This document shows, in pieces, positions 9,395 through 18,409 of a DNA stretch of 64,000 nt. Within the stretch, counting starts at the first letter, position 1; every line of letters starts with the position of its first letter. Position numbers and translations under genes: made by a program. The stretch spans positions 15,237 to 79,236 of the forward strand of contig DATIKM010000038.1 in NCBI GenBank assembly GCA_035477595.1. Direction: 5' to 3'. The stretch comes from DATIKM01 sp035477595 (GTDB lineage Bacteria > Armatimonadota > Chthonomonadetes > Chthonomonadales > CAJBBX01). The notes below the pieces were generated by a model, which did not search any database, had not been told where the DNA came from, and saw only the letters and a list, made by a program, of their open reading frames with translations.

Positions 9395-10240
9395 ATGAAG
9401 GTCGGCATGAACCTGCTGCTCTGGACGGCAGCCGCCTCAGAGGAGCACCTCAAGCTCATCGGGGATATCCGCGCCTGGGGGTACGACAGCGTCGAGTTCC
9501 CGATGTTTGCGGCCGACGCTTCGCCATGGTCGCGACTTGCCCGCGCCCTCGACGACCTGGGCTTGCACCGGACCGCCGTTACCGTGGTGCAGCCGGAGGC
9601 CAACCCAATCTCCAGCGATGCGGCGGTCCGGCGTGCGGGCGTGGATCACCTCAAACGGTGTATCGACTCCTGCGCCGCCCTCGGCGCGGACGGGCTCAGC
9701 GGACCGATCTACTCGCCCTGCGGCGCTCTGACGGGCCGCGGGCGGACCGACGACGAGTGGCAGTGGGGCGTAGAGGCCGTGCGCGAGGCCGCAGCCCACG
9801 CCGCTCCGGCTGGCGTCGTGCTCGGAGTGGAGCCGCTGAACCGCTTCGAGACCTACTTCCTGAACTGCCAGGACGACGCCGCCCGCTTCGTGCGTGAGGT
9901 GGGCCACCCGTCTGTGGGCATCCTCTTCGACACCTTCCACGCCAACATCGAGGAGAAGGACCCGGTGGCGGCGATCGAGCGGACAGGTCCACTCATCACC
10001 CAGTTCCACGTTTCCGAGAACGACCGGAGCACCCCCGGCGAGGGGCACGTGCCGTGGCCCGCCACGTTCGCCGCCCTCAAGCGCGTCGGGTACGACGGCA
10101 CGCTCACTGTGGAGGCGTTCGGCCGTGCGTTGCCCGAGATCGCGGCCGCGACATGCATCTGGCGGGAGACCTTCGCGAGCGAGACGCACCTTGCCCGGAG
10201 CGCCTGCCGCTTCATCCGCGAGTCTTGGGCGTCAGCGTGA
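9395..10240 (+). CDS. D-tagatose/D-psicose 3-epimerase-like sugar epimerase
   Basis: A 281-residue TIM-barrel protein, 26 bases after the Gfo/Idh gene, with AAGGGAG before the ATG. All four metal ligands of ketose 3-epimerases can be placed: Glu in GVEPLNRFETYF, Asp in ILFDTFHANIEE, His in QFHVSENDR and Glu in LTVEAFG. The GEGHVPW segment also matches that family. It would move the C3 configuration of a ketose or keto sugar, consistent with an operon built around C3 chemistry. The 296 bases after it hold no recognisable gene. Confidence 0.85.
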   Translation: MKVGMNLLLWTAAASEEHLKLIGDIRAWGYDSVEFPMFAADASPWSRLARALDDLGLHRTAVTVVQPEANPISSDAAVRRAGVDHLKRCIDSCAALGADGLSGPIYSPCGALTGRGRTDDEWQWGVEAVREAAAHAAPAGVVLGVEPLNRFETYFLNCQDDAARFVREVGHPSVGILFDTFHANIEEKDPVAAIERTGPLITQFHVSENDRSTPGEGHVPWPATFAALKRVGYDGTLTVEAFGRALPEIAAATCIWRETFASETHLARSACRFIRESWASA

Positions 10241-10536
10241 GCCGAACTGCGCGCGAGCGAGGGGGAGGGTTCCAGATACCAGGAGCCGCCCTCCTCGCCT
10301 GCGTGCTGCCGGCGCGAAAACCGAGTGCGCTCGATGGTCGCGGATCGTTAACAAGCATGCGGCGCGAGGCTGCGTGGTCGTGCCCGACCTGTTCGCTTGC
10401 CGGTCGCACCTCGCTGCCGCCGAACGGGGAGGTACGCCCGTAGGCGTGCTCCGATTGGCGCTGGCGGCGCGAGCTCGCGCGGCCCGCTGACAACAGCAAT
10501 GGCGTGGACGCACCCAAAGGCATGAGGAGGCATCCC

Positions 10537-11862
10537 ATGGACGGAAAGACACACGGCGCCGGCGTCACCCGCCGCGAACTGGTCCGCAGGGCCCTCGTGG
10601 CTGGCGGCGCTGTGGCGCTGCCAGCGATTGTCCCGGCGGCGGCGCTGGGACGCGGGAACGCGGTGGCGCCCTCCGACCGGATCGTGCTTGGCGGCATCGG
10701 CCTCGGACCGAGGGGGCAGGATGTCTTGCGATCGATGCTCGTCGAGAGGGACGTGCAGTTTGTGGCCACCTGCGACATTCGGGCCGACCGACGCCAGTCG
10801 GTGAAGGCCATGGCGGACAACCACTATGGCAACCGGGACTGCGCGATGTACCGTGACCTCCGCGAACTGCTCGCGCGCCCGGACATCGACGCTATCCTCG
10901 TGGCAACCGGCGACAGGTGGCACGGCCCGGCCTCCATCCTGGCAGCGAAGGCCGGCAAGGACGTCTTCGCCGAGAAGCCCTGTGCGCTGAGCATTGGACT
11001 GTGCCAGGCCCTCGACGACACGTTCCGGCGCTATGGTCGCGTGTTCCAGGCGGGCACGCAGCGCCGCAGCGTGCCCAACTTCCAGGCCGCTGTCCGGCTC
11101 GCGCACACCGGCAAACTGGGCAGGCTGCACACCCTCCACGCCTCGCTCACCCCCCTCTCCATCGCACGCTTTTGGCTCCCGGCCCAACCCGAGCCGCCGC
11201 GGGACGAGATCGACTGGGACCTGTGGCTCGGGCCGGCGCCATGGCGGCCCTACAACCGCACCTACGTGGACGGCGGCTGGCGCGGCCACCACGACTTCGT
11301 GGGCGGCGCAGAGGTGCTTGAATGGGGCAGCCACACGGTGGACCTGTGTCAGTGGGCGAACCAGTCGGACGACGCTGCGCCCGTGGAGTACGAGGCGGAG
11401 GGACAGACCATCCACGCACGGTACGCCAACGGCGTCAAACTGTTGATGCGCCAGGCCCACGTCCCGTGGGTCCAGGGCGCGGTGGGCGAGGGATGGATCC
11501 CTGGCCTGGGCACCTGCCCAGTGCGGTTCGAGGGCGACGAGGGATGGGTCGAGACAGGCGACAACGGTATCATCGAGGTGCACCCGAAGTCGCTCCGGGC
11601 GGAGTTGGAGGGTGTGCGCCGCATCGCGGGTACCGACGCGGCAGGCCATGGCCGCAACTTCCTCGACTGCGTGAGGTCCGGCGCACAGCCTGCCTGCAAC
11701 GCGAAAGTCATGCGTCACGGTCACATCGCATGCCATGCCGCTGGACTTGCGTGGCAACTGGGCCGCAAGATGCGCTTCGACCCCGCCACGGAGACGTTCA
11801 CGGGAGACGCAGAGGCCAACCGCCTCCGGCATCGCGCTATGCGGGAGCCGTGGCGTGTCTGA
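10537..11862 (+). CDS. Tat-exported Gfo/Idh/MocA family oxidoreductase
   Basis: A 441-residue protein. The ATG at 10537 has GAGGAGG six bases upstream. The N-terminus carries a twin-arginine signal (TRRELVRRALVAGGAVALPA), then the Rossmann motif LGGIGLGPRGQD and the conserved FAEKPCAL. GGAEVLEWGSHTVDLCQW holds the catalytic His/Asp region. The terminal motif RHRAMREPWRV is shared with the two related proteins at 25.7 and 29.1 kb. It lies 66 bases before a HEAT-DUF1080 gene. Exported family members oxidise sugar C3 hydroxyls with tightly bound NAD, so this is a candidate first step of 3-keto-glycoside cleavage outside the cytoplasm. Confidence 0.88.
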   Translation: MDGKTHGAGVTRRELVRRALVAGGAVALPAIVPAAALGRGNAVAPSDRIVLGGIGLGPRGQDVLRSMLVERDVQFVATCDIRADRRQSVKAMADNHYGNRDCAMYRDLRELLARPDIDAILVATGDRWHGPASILAAKAGKDVFAEKPCALSIGLCQALDDTFRRYGRVFQAGTQRRSVPNFQAAVRLAHTGKLGRLHTLHASLTPLSIARFWLPAQPEPPRDEIDWDLWLGPAPWRPYNRTYVDGGWRGHHDFVGGAEVLEWGSHTVDLCQWANQSDDAAPVEYEAEGQTIHARYANGVKLLMRQAHVPWVQGAVGEGWIPGLGTCPVRFEGDEGWVETGDNGIIEVHPKSLRAELEGVRRIAGTDAAGHGRNFLDCVRSGAQPACNAKVMRHGHIACHAAGLAWQLGRKMRFDPATETFTGDAEANRLRHRAMREPWRV

Positions 11863-11928
11863 GAGGGCAGATGCCCTCGTGCTGACCACTGTGGGGCAGC
11901 GACCCCTGTGCTGGAGGGAAGTGAACGG

Positions 11929-14496
11929 ATGATGCGTGCACGATCGGTCCTCGCCGCCGCGGCGGCGCTTCTGTTTGCTGCGGCGCTCATCGGCGCGCGG
12001 GCTCAACAGCCTGTCGGCGAGGCTCAGCTGATCGCCGTGCTCCAGAGCGACGCCCCCGCCCAGGAGAAGGCGGTCGCGTGCCAGCAACTCGCCGGGATTG
12101 GTACGGAACGGTCCGTGCCGGCGCTCGCGGCTTTGCTCCCCGACGAGGCTCTCAGCAGCCACGCCCGGGTCGCTCTGGAGGCCATCCCGGCCCCAGCGGC
12201 GGCACAGGCGCTCCGCGAGGCCCTCGGGAGGCTGACCGGGCGCCTCCTCGTGGGCGCGGTGAACTCGGTTGGCGTTCGGCGCGACCGCCAGGCGACGAGT
12301 GCGCTTGCTCGCCTGGCGGGCGGCCCGGATCGCGAGGTCGGCGCGGCAGCGCTCGTGGCGCTGGGGCGCATCGGTACGCCCGAGGCAATCCGGGTTGTTC
12401 AGGGCGCGCTTGCATCCGGCGCACAGCCGCTGCGCGATGCGGCGGCCCACGCTCTCCTGGCTCACGCCGGCGACCGAGAGGCGGTCGGGAGGCGCCAAGA
12501 AGCGCTAGCTGCGCTGAGGCGTCTGCGCGCGTCCCAGGCGCCGCGCCACATCCGTATCGCCGCACTGCAGCGCTCTCTCGTCATCGAGAGCCCTGCCAGC
12601 ATGCCGGCTCTGATGGGCCACCTGCGCTCGACCGACCCTGACCTCGTTTCGATGGCGCTGCGAGCCCTTCGCGAGATGGGCGGCGAGCCGGTGACCAGGG
12701 CGCTGGCGGCTCAAGCAGTGCAGGCGCGGCCGGACGTCCAGCCGGCGCTCGTGCAGGTGCTGCGCGAGCGAAGTGGGCCAGGGGCACTCGGAGGGATCGA
12801 GGCCCTCGCGGCTCGCGGCGCTCCGGACGCGCGTCGAGCGGCGCTGCACGCGCTCGGCGACGTCGGCGGGCCAAGCAGCGTCGCGCTCCTGCTGAGTACG
12901 GCACAGGGCGCCGCCGGCGACGAGCAGGCTACCGCCTCGGCGAGCCTCTCCAGGCTCCGAGCGCCCGGCGTTGACGAGGCGATACTGGCCGCGCTGACCG
13001 CTGCGCCGCCAGCCGCCAAGCCACCACTCCTGGGCGTTCTGACCCGACGACCCGCCTCTGACGCTGCGGCGGAGGCGGCCTTGAGGCTGGCGAGCGCTCC
13101 AGAACCCGCCGTCAGCCGCGCTGCACTCGAAGCGCTGGCGACCCACGGACGCGCGGGCGACCTGCCCGCCATCGTCCGGCTGCTCATCGCCACCACGGAC
13201 GAGTCCGCCCGCGACGCGGCGAGCCAGGCCGCGCAGGCGGTCGTGTGGCGCGTCGAAGACATTGGCGCGCGCGGCCAGCCGATCATCGCAGGGCTGTCCG
13301 AGACCCGCCTGCCGGCCGCGAAGGGAGCCCTGCTCGCGCTACTCGCCGAGATCGGCACCTACCCAGCGCTCCTGGCTGCGACCGCCGCACTCACCGATGC
13401 GGAAGCCGCGACGCGCTCCGCCGCTGTCCGTGCGCTGGCCGCCTGGCCCGACCCCTCGCCCGTGGCCGCTCTCCTGGCTACCGCCGGCCGGGACACCGAA
13501 CCAGCCGTGCGGGTCGCCGCGCTCCGCGGCGCGATCCGCCTAGCCGGCACAGCCGCCGCTGAGATCGCCCCACCGCCCGGCCAGGCGGTCCAGTGGCTGC
13601 GCCAGGCCGCGCAGGCGGTCGGCGACGATGCCACGAGCAAGCGTGTGCTGCTTTCGGCGCTCGCCGGAGTGCGGAACATCGAAGGGCTGGCCCTGGTGCG
13701 CCCCTACCTGACCGACGAAGCGGTGCGCGCCGAGGCTGAGCTGGCAGCAATCCAGATCGCCCGTCAGGTGCCCGCGACCGAGAGGGCGATGGCTCGGTCC
13801 GTCGTCGAGGGCATCCTCGCCGCGCCGGCAAGCGACGAGACGCGCCGGCTCGCAGAGGAGGCGCTGCGCGACCTGCCCGGTCCCAGCGCTGAGCTGCGCA
13901 TCACTCCGCCCGCCGCGGAGGAGATCGACCCGGACCGCCTCACGTTCCGGCCGCTGTTCGACGGTCGCACCTTCGAGGGGTGGGAGGGCGACACAGAGCG
14001 GTCGTTCCGAATCCAGGATGGCGCCATCGTCGGAGGCAACCTTCAGACGGCCATCCCGCGCAACGAGTTCCTCTGCACGACACGGCCGTACGCCAACTTC
14101 GTCCTGCGGCTCGAGGTGCGGACCGTCAATGCAAACGGCGGCATCCAGATCCGCTCGCGTCGGATCCCGCGCAGCTCCCAGATCACCGGATACCAGGCAG
14201 ACATGGACTCCGCGGGCCACTTCTTCGGCTCGCTCTTCGACGAGAGCCGGCGCGGAATGCTCGCGCAGGCCGACCGACAGGTGATCGCTCAGATCGTGAG
14301 GCGCGACGACTGGAACGCCTACGAAATACGATGTGAAGGGCCCCGCATCCGGCTCTTCGTCAATGGGCGCCTGACGGCCGACTTCACCGAGGCCGACCCC
14401 GCCATCCCGCTGAGCGGCTTTATCGGCCTACAGGTGCATGGCGGCCCGCCCAGCGAGACCTGGTACCGCAACATCCAGATCGCCGAACTGCCGTAG
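11929..14496 (+). CDS. exported HEAT-repeat protein with C-terminal DUF1080 (3-keto-glycoside hydrolase-like) domain
   Basis: An 855-residue protein with GGAGGG before the ATG and a Sec-type signal (RSVLAAAAALLFAAALIGARAQ). Residues about 30-665 are Ala/Leu/Arg-rich HEAT repeats, with units such as IGTERSVPALAALL and ALVALGRIGTPEAIRVV. Residues about 675-855 are a DUF1080 domain: PLFDGRTFEGWEG, ANGGIQIRSR, ITGYQADMD, WNAYEIRCEG, and FIGLQVHGG near the end. Characterised DUF1080 proteins cleave 3-keto glycosides. The HEAT part may be a scaffold for the upstream Gfo/Idh protein. A paralogue without DUF1080 lies at 27.0-29.0 kb. Confidence 0.85.
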   Translation: MMRARSVLAAAAALLFAAALIGARAQQPVGEAQLIAVLQSDAPAQEKAVACQQLAGIGTERSVPALAALLPDEALSSHARVALEAIPAPAAAQALREALGRLTGRLLVGAVNSVGVRRDRQATSALARLAGGPDREVGAAALVALGRIGTPEAIRVVQGALASGAQPLRDAAAHALLAHAGDREAVGRRQEALAALRRLRASQAPRHIRIAALQRSLVIESPASMPALMGHLRSTDPDLVSMALRALREMGGEPVTRALAAQAVQARPDVQPALVQVLRERSGPGALGGIEALAARGAPDARRAALHALGDVGGPSSVALLLSTAQGAAGDEQATASASLSRLRAPGVDEAILAALTAAPPAAKPPLLGVLTRRPASDAAAEAALRLASAPEPAVSRAALEALATHGRAGDLPAIVRLLIATTDESARDAASQAAQAVVWRVEDIGARGQPIIAGLSETRLPAAKGALLALLAEIGTYPALLAATAALTDAEAATRSAAVRALAAWPDPSPVAALLATAGRDTEPAVRVAALRGAIRLAGTAAAEIAPPPGQAVQWLRQAAQAVGDDATSKRVLLSALAGVRNIEGLALVRPYLTDEAVRAEAELAAIQIARQVPATERAMARSVVEGILAAPASDETRRLAEEALRDLPGPSAELRITPPAAEEIDPDRLTFRPLFDGRTFEGWEGDTERSFRIQDGAIVGGNLQTAIPRNEFLCTTRPYANFVLRLEVRTVNANGGIQIRSRRIPRSSQITGYQADMDSAGHFFGSLFDESRRGMLAQADRQVIAQIVRRDDWNAYEIRCEGPRIRLFVNGRLTADFTEADPAIPLSGFIGLQVHGGPPSETWYRNIQIAELP

Positions 14497-14516
14497 ACTG
14501 CCCGCGCACCACGCCA

Positions 14517-14551
14517 CGTCTGTGGGCGGCAGTCAGTACCGCCCGCAGACG
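14517..14551. terminator. hairpin after the HEAT-DUF1080 gene
   Basis: A 13-base stem (CGTCTGTGGGCGG with CCGCCCGCAGACG, one G-U type pair) and a 9-base loop start 20 bases after the stop at 14496, in the 241-base gap before the convergent gene ending at 14738. No T-tract is present. Confidence 0.5.
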
Positions 14552-14737
14552 CGGCGTCCGTGTGCGTCCCCCTGCTCGCCTGCATGTAGCATTGGATGGA
14601 CGCGGAGTCGGCAGGCAGTGCCGGCGCCTTCGGTGCGCTCGACTGAGAGCACATCCGGCGTCGGCTCGACCGCATCCGCGAGAGGCAACCTGGGTCCTGC
14701 GGGGCCTGCACACGGTGGCGTGGGCGCCGTCCAGCGC

Positions 14738-17002
14738 CTACCTCGCCACCACCTCGAAGGGAATGGCTGGCAACAGCCCGAGCGGCACACGCCGAGCTGT
14801 AGCGCCGGAGCGGGCGTTGCCACGCTGCCGCGGGACCTCGCGGTACGCCTCCACGATGAGGTTGCCGCGCGTGCCGGTCTTCGCCTTGGAGGCATCGGCG
14901 CGAAGCACGAGCTCCAGACCACTCGCTCCGCGCGCCACCTCCGCGATGCTGACACCCTCCGGCGGCTCGCTGAGCGAGAAGCCGATCTCCCCGGACAATG
15001 GGCGCAATGGCGCCGTGACCGATACGCGCACCGTGCCGCCCGCAGTGATGGCCACCGGTCCAGTCTGGCGCACGGCAAGCGTCGGCCCGGTGGGTGCGCG
15101 ACCGAGCACGGCAACCGCCCACTCGTCAGCCGGCACGAGGTGCCTATAGGCGAAGGCCTGCATCATGTCCTCGGCTGGCTTCGCCTCGCGAACGACCTCC
15201 CTCCCGTCAACTGTCGCCACACCCTCGAGGCGCAACGACAGCGGCTCGTCCGGTCCGCTCGCAGGCGCCGTAAGGGTAAGCCGGACCCTCTCTTCGCCCG
15301 CGGCAACGGCGCCGCCCTCGATCGCGAAACCCTCAGGCGCGCCCGCGAGGCGGAGGGCGATAGGGCCGTCGAACCCGTCGCGCCGCAACGCGTACACCGT
15401 CACGGCGGCCCGAGCGCCGGCCCGCACGGTCACGCTCGCCGGTGTGACGCGGAGGTCGAAGTCTGGCCTCGGTGGACCGACGCGCAGACGGTAGGCGTGG
15501 TCCGGCCCGCCCATCCGCTGTGCGTCGCGAACCGTCAGGAAGGCGACACCGCTCGCAGGGAGCGCTGCTTCGACGCGCGAATCGGCGTGATGGGTGATCA
15601 GGCCGGCAGCACGGTCGACGAAGTCGTCGTTGAACGCCAGGCGCCGCCCGGCGGCGTCGGTCAGCTCCAGCGTCGGGTCAAGGGGCGAGCCCAGCCTTCG
15701 GGCCGCCACCTCCGCCACCACCTTGGACCGAGGCTTGCCCAGGACGCGATACACGTCCACGTCGCCCGGTCTGCCGATGCGCCCGTCGACGGCGACCGCG
15801 CCGCGCAGGGCTTGCGCTCCGGCAGGCGCATCGTTAGGCTCCCTCTCCGCAACAGAGGGCACGGCATCGACGGCGAAGGGCACGCGGTTGGAGGGCACCG
15901 GCGTCCCCGGCAGCGACACGAGACGGATGCCCGGCGGCCCGGTCGGTGGCCTGATGCGCGTCGAGGGCAGGTTCCACCCTCGCGCCTCCAGCGCCGCGGG
16001 CGAGCCCGCCGTGCCTCCGAGGGGGAACACGCCAGTCAGCACCGGAACCTCTCCCACCGTGATGCGGTAGACGAAGTCCTCGCGCCCGCGGTAGATCGCG
16101 TCGGCAATGCTCAGGGCGTACCGCCCATCCTCGGGAATGGTGACCGCGAACGCGGGGTCCGGGTGGAAGCGGAAGTCGTCACAGAATGCGAGCTCCCTGC
16201 CGCGCGGGTCCCGCAGCACCGCAACGGCCTGGAACCACCCCGGCACCGCGTCGGCAAGATAAGGGAGCAGCTCCCGAGCCTCGGCTCGGACCACCAGGCT
16301 CGCCCCCTTCCGCGCCGCGAACACGAACCGGTCCACGTCGCCAGGCAGGATCTGGCCGTTGACCACGGCGGGCAGCCCGGCGCCGAGATCGTTGGGCTCG
16401 GGGTCGTTCGGCTCGGCCTCGGCATGCTCGGGCAGGCGGCCCACGTGGAACCGCAGCGGGTTCGAAAGGCCGAGGGGCGTCAGGAGCCGCACTTCGCGGG
16501 GGCCGGGCGCGGCATCGGGCTCGACGCTGACCCTGAGGGTCACCTTCTCCGCGATCTGCGAGTTCTGCTGCCTCCTGGGGTCGTTGCGGCTCTGCACGAA
16601 CTCCCGGAGCTTCCGCAGTTGCTCCTCGGTAACCCCCGCCTCCGTGGCGATACGCGCCATCTGCGCGAGGTTGCGCAGGCCGGTGCGCGCCCGCCCATCG
16701 AGCCCTGCACCGAAGAGCCTCTGGTTGGCCTGCTCGAGCCTCTCCCGGATCTGCTGCACCTCGCGCTGCGTCATCGGCCGGTCGTACCCCTCGACCGTTG
16801 CCGAGACGCCGCCTCCCGTGACATAGGCCGCCCGGGCGCCCATGAGCGCCTGACCGCCCGCCGTCACCTGCACGGTCTGGCCGACGCGCGCGCCCGCCGG
16901 GTAGAGGTAGCCGATGCGCGGCGACAGCGCGCGCTGCTGGGCCATGCCGGGCGCGGCCGCGAGGGCCAGAAGAAGCGCCAGGGAAACGGTCGTTCGGTGC
17001 AT
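14738..17002 (-). CDS. exported pre-peptidase C-terminal (PPC) domain protein
   Basis: A 754-residue protein starting at an ATG (17002) 14 bases after the DUF1501 stop, with GGAG upstream. A Sec signal (TTVSLALLLALAAAPGMAQ) is followed by an IPT/TIG-like strand domain (YPAGARVGQTVQVTAGG). A charged helical stretch (residues about 75-155) comes next, then two PPC-type beta-sandwiches marked by EPNDPEPNDLG...GDVDRFVF and EREPNDAPAGAQ...GRPGDVDVYRV. C-terminal Ig-like strands end the protein. PPC proteins are the usual third member of DUF1553/DUF1501 operons and probably bind surface or extracellular material. The substrate is unknown. Confidence 0.85.
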   Translation of the reverse strand: MHRTTVSLALLLALAAAPGMAQQRALSPRIGYLYPAGARVGQTVQVTAGGQALMGARAAYVTGGGVSATVEGYDRPMTQREVQQIRERLEQANQRLFGAGLDGRARTGLRNLAQMARIATEAGVTEEQLRKLREFVQSRNDPRRQQNSQIAEKVTLRVSVEPDAAPGPREVRLLTPLGLSNPLRFHVGRLPEHAEAEPNDPEPNDLGAGLPAVVNGQILPGDVDRFVFAARKGASLVVRAEARELLPYLADAVPGWFQAVAVLRDPRGRELAFCDDFRFHPDPAFAVTIPEDGRYALSIADAIYRGREDFVYRITVGEVPVLTGVFPLGGTAGSPAALEARGWNLPSTRIRPPTGPPGIRLVSLPGTPVPSNRVPFAVDAVPSVAEREPNDAPAGAQALRGAVAVDGRIGRPGDVDVYRVLGKPRSKVVAEVAARRLGSPLDPTLELTDAAGRRLAFNDDFVDRAAGLITHHADSRVEAALPASGVAFLTVRDAQRMGGPDHAYRLRVGPPRPDFDLRVTPASVTVRAGARAAVTVYALRRDGFDGPIALRLAGAPEGFAIEGGAVAAGEERVRLTLTAPASGPDEPLSLRLEGVATVDGREVVREAKPAEDMMQAFAYRHLVPADEWAVAVLGRAPTGPTLAVRQTGPVAITAGGTVRVSVTAPLRPLSGEIGFSLSEPPEGVSIAEVARGASGLELVLRADASKAKTGTRGNLIVEAYREVPRQRGNARSGATARRVPLGLLPAIPFEVVAR

Positions 17003-17016
17003 CGCGACTTCTCCGT

Positions 17017-18369
17017 CTACATGATCTCGCGGAGGCGCCCTGCCGAGCTCACTCCCTCGGCCGCCGCTGGCGTCGCCCGCACATCGATGCCGAGCGGATG
17101 GGGCAGCTTCGCGTCGGGGTCGATGCCCAGCAGTTCGTAGAAGCTGCCGATGAGGTCGGCCGGGTAGACGGGCCGGTCCGTCACCTGCTCGCCCCGAGCA
17201 TCGGACGCACCAACGACCTGGCCGCCCCGGAACCCGCCGCCTGCAACGACCGTGGAGAACACCGCGCCGTGGTGGTGGCGACCCCCATTCCAGGGCGCCT
17301 CCCAGCTTACGCGGGGCGAGCGGCCGAACTCGCCGCCCCACCAGACTATGGTGCTGCCCAGGAGCCCGCGTTCGGAGAGGTCCTGCAGCAACGTGGCGAA
17401 GCCGCGGTCCATCTGCGGGAGCCTCTGGCGCATCGTCTGGAAGTGCTGCTTATGGGTGTCCCAGCCCTTGTAGTTGATGGTGACGTACGGCACGCCGCGC
17501 TCCACGAGCCGGCGGGCGAGCAGGCATGACTGGCCGAACGTGTTTCTGCCGTAACGCGTGCGGAGCTCGTCCTTCTCCTGCGACAGGTCGAAGACCTTGC
17601 CGGCATCGCCCAGAATGAGGTCGTATGCCTCCTTCTCGCCCTGCGCGAAGGCCGCGAGGCTGCTGTCGCCCGGAAGCGCCGCGCCCAGGGAGTCGAGCCG
17701 GCGCAGCAGCCCGCGCCGGTCGCGCTGGCGCTGCTCCGAGATGCCTTCCGCCACCACCCCCTCCACAACGAAGCGCGCCTGCGCCGGGTCTCCTCCGGTG
17801 GCGAAAGGCTTCGCGCGGTAGCCCAGGAACCCCGACTCCGAGAAGCGCCCTTGGAGCTCCGTGAGAACTATGTAGGGCGGGATGAGCCCCTTGTAGCCGC
17901 CGGCGTGCCCCTTGAACAGCGACACGACCGCGCCGACGCCCGGGAAGACCTGCCCGTTCCCCGGCGTGCGCCCCGTCTGCACAACGTAGGAGGCCGTCTC
18001 GTGGGCATTCACACCGTGTGTCATGCTGCGGATGATGGAGTACTGGTCCGCCTGCTTCGCCAGCTCGGGCAGCAGCTCACCCACGAGGATGCCTGGCACG
18101 TTCGTTGGGATCGCCGTCGCCAGGGGGCCCGTGTAGTCGCTGCCGGCGTCCGGCTTGGGGTCGAACGTGTCGGTGTGCGCCGGACCGCCCCAGAGCCATA
18201 GCTGGATGATGGACTTCGCCGTTGCGTTGCGCGGCGCCGCCTGCCTGGCCCATGCCGCCGGCCCGGGCAGGCCTGCCACGGTCAGCCCCACAGCGCCGCC
18301 CACGCCGCGACGGACGAGGTCCCGGCGGGTCAGTCCCGCCGATGCGTCGGGCTTCGGTCGATCGCTCAT
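17017..18369 (-). CDS. DUF1501 family protein, Tat-exported
   Basis: A 450-residue DUF1501 protein, a family with an alkaline-phosphatase/sulfatase-like fold and no firm activity. A twin-arginine signal is present (TRRDLVRRGVGGAVGLTVAG, residues 14-33). Family landmarks are KSIIQLWLWGGPAHTDTFDPKP, where a metal-site Asp is expected, then IIRSMTHGVNAHETASYVVQTG, and GEFGRSPRVS with GRHHHGAVFSTVVAGGG near the C-terminus. It sits between the DUF1553 and PPC genes, the usual arrangement in Planctomycetota, Armatimonadota and related groups, and is probably co-transcribed with them. Confidence 0.9.
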   Translation of the reverse strand: MSDRPKPDASAGLTRRDLVRRGVGGAVGLTVAGLPGPAAWARQAAPRNATAKSIIQLWLWGGPAHTDTFDPKPDAGSDYTGPLATAIPTNVPGILVGELLPELAKQADQYSIIRSMTHGVNAHETASYVVQTGRTPGNGQVFPGVGAVVSLFKGHAGGYKGLIPPYIVLTELQGRFSESGFLGYRAKPFATGGDPAQARFVVEGVVAEGISEQRQRDRRGLLRRLDSLGAALPGDSSLAAFAQGEKEAYDLILGDAGKVFDLSQEKDELRTRYGRNTFGQSCLLARRLVERGVPYVTINYKGWDTHKQHFQTMRQRLPQMDRGFATLLQDLSERGLLGSTIVWWGGEFGRSPRVSWEAPWNGGRHHHGAVFSTVVAGGGFRGGQVVGASDARGEQVTDRPVYPADLIGSFYELLGIDPDAKLPHPLGIDVRATPAAAEGVSSAGRLREIM

Positions 18370-18409
18370 CGGTCGAGTCCTTCACGTGCGCCCGGCGGAT
18401 GCCGGGCCG

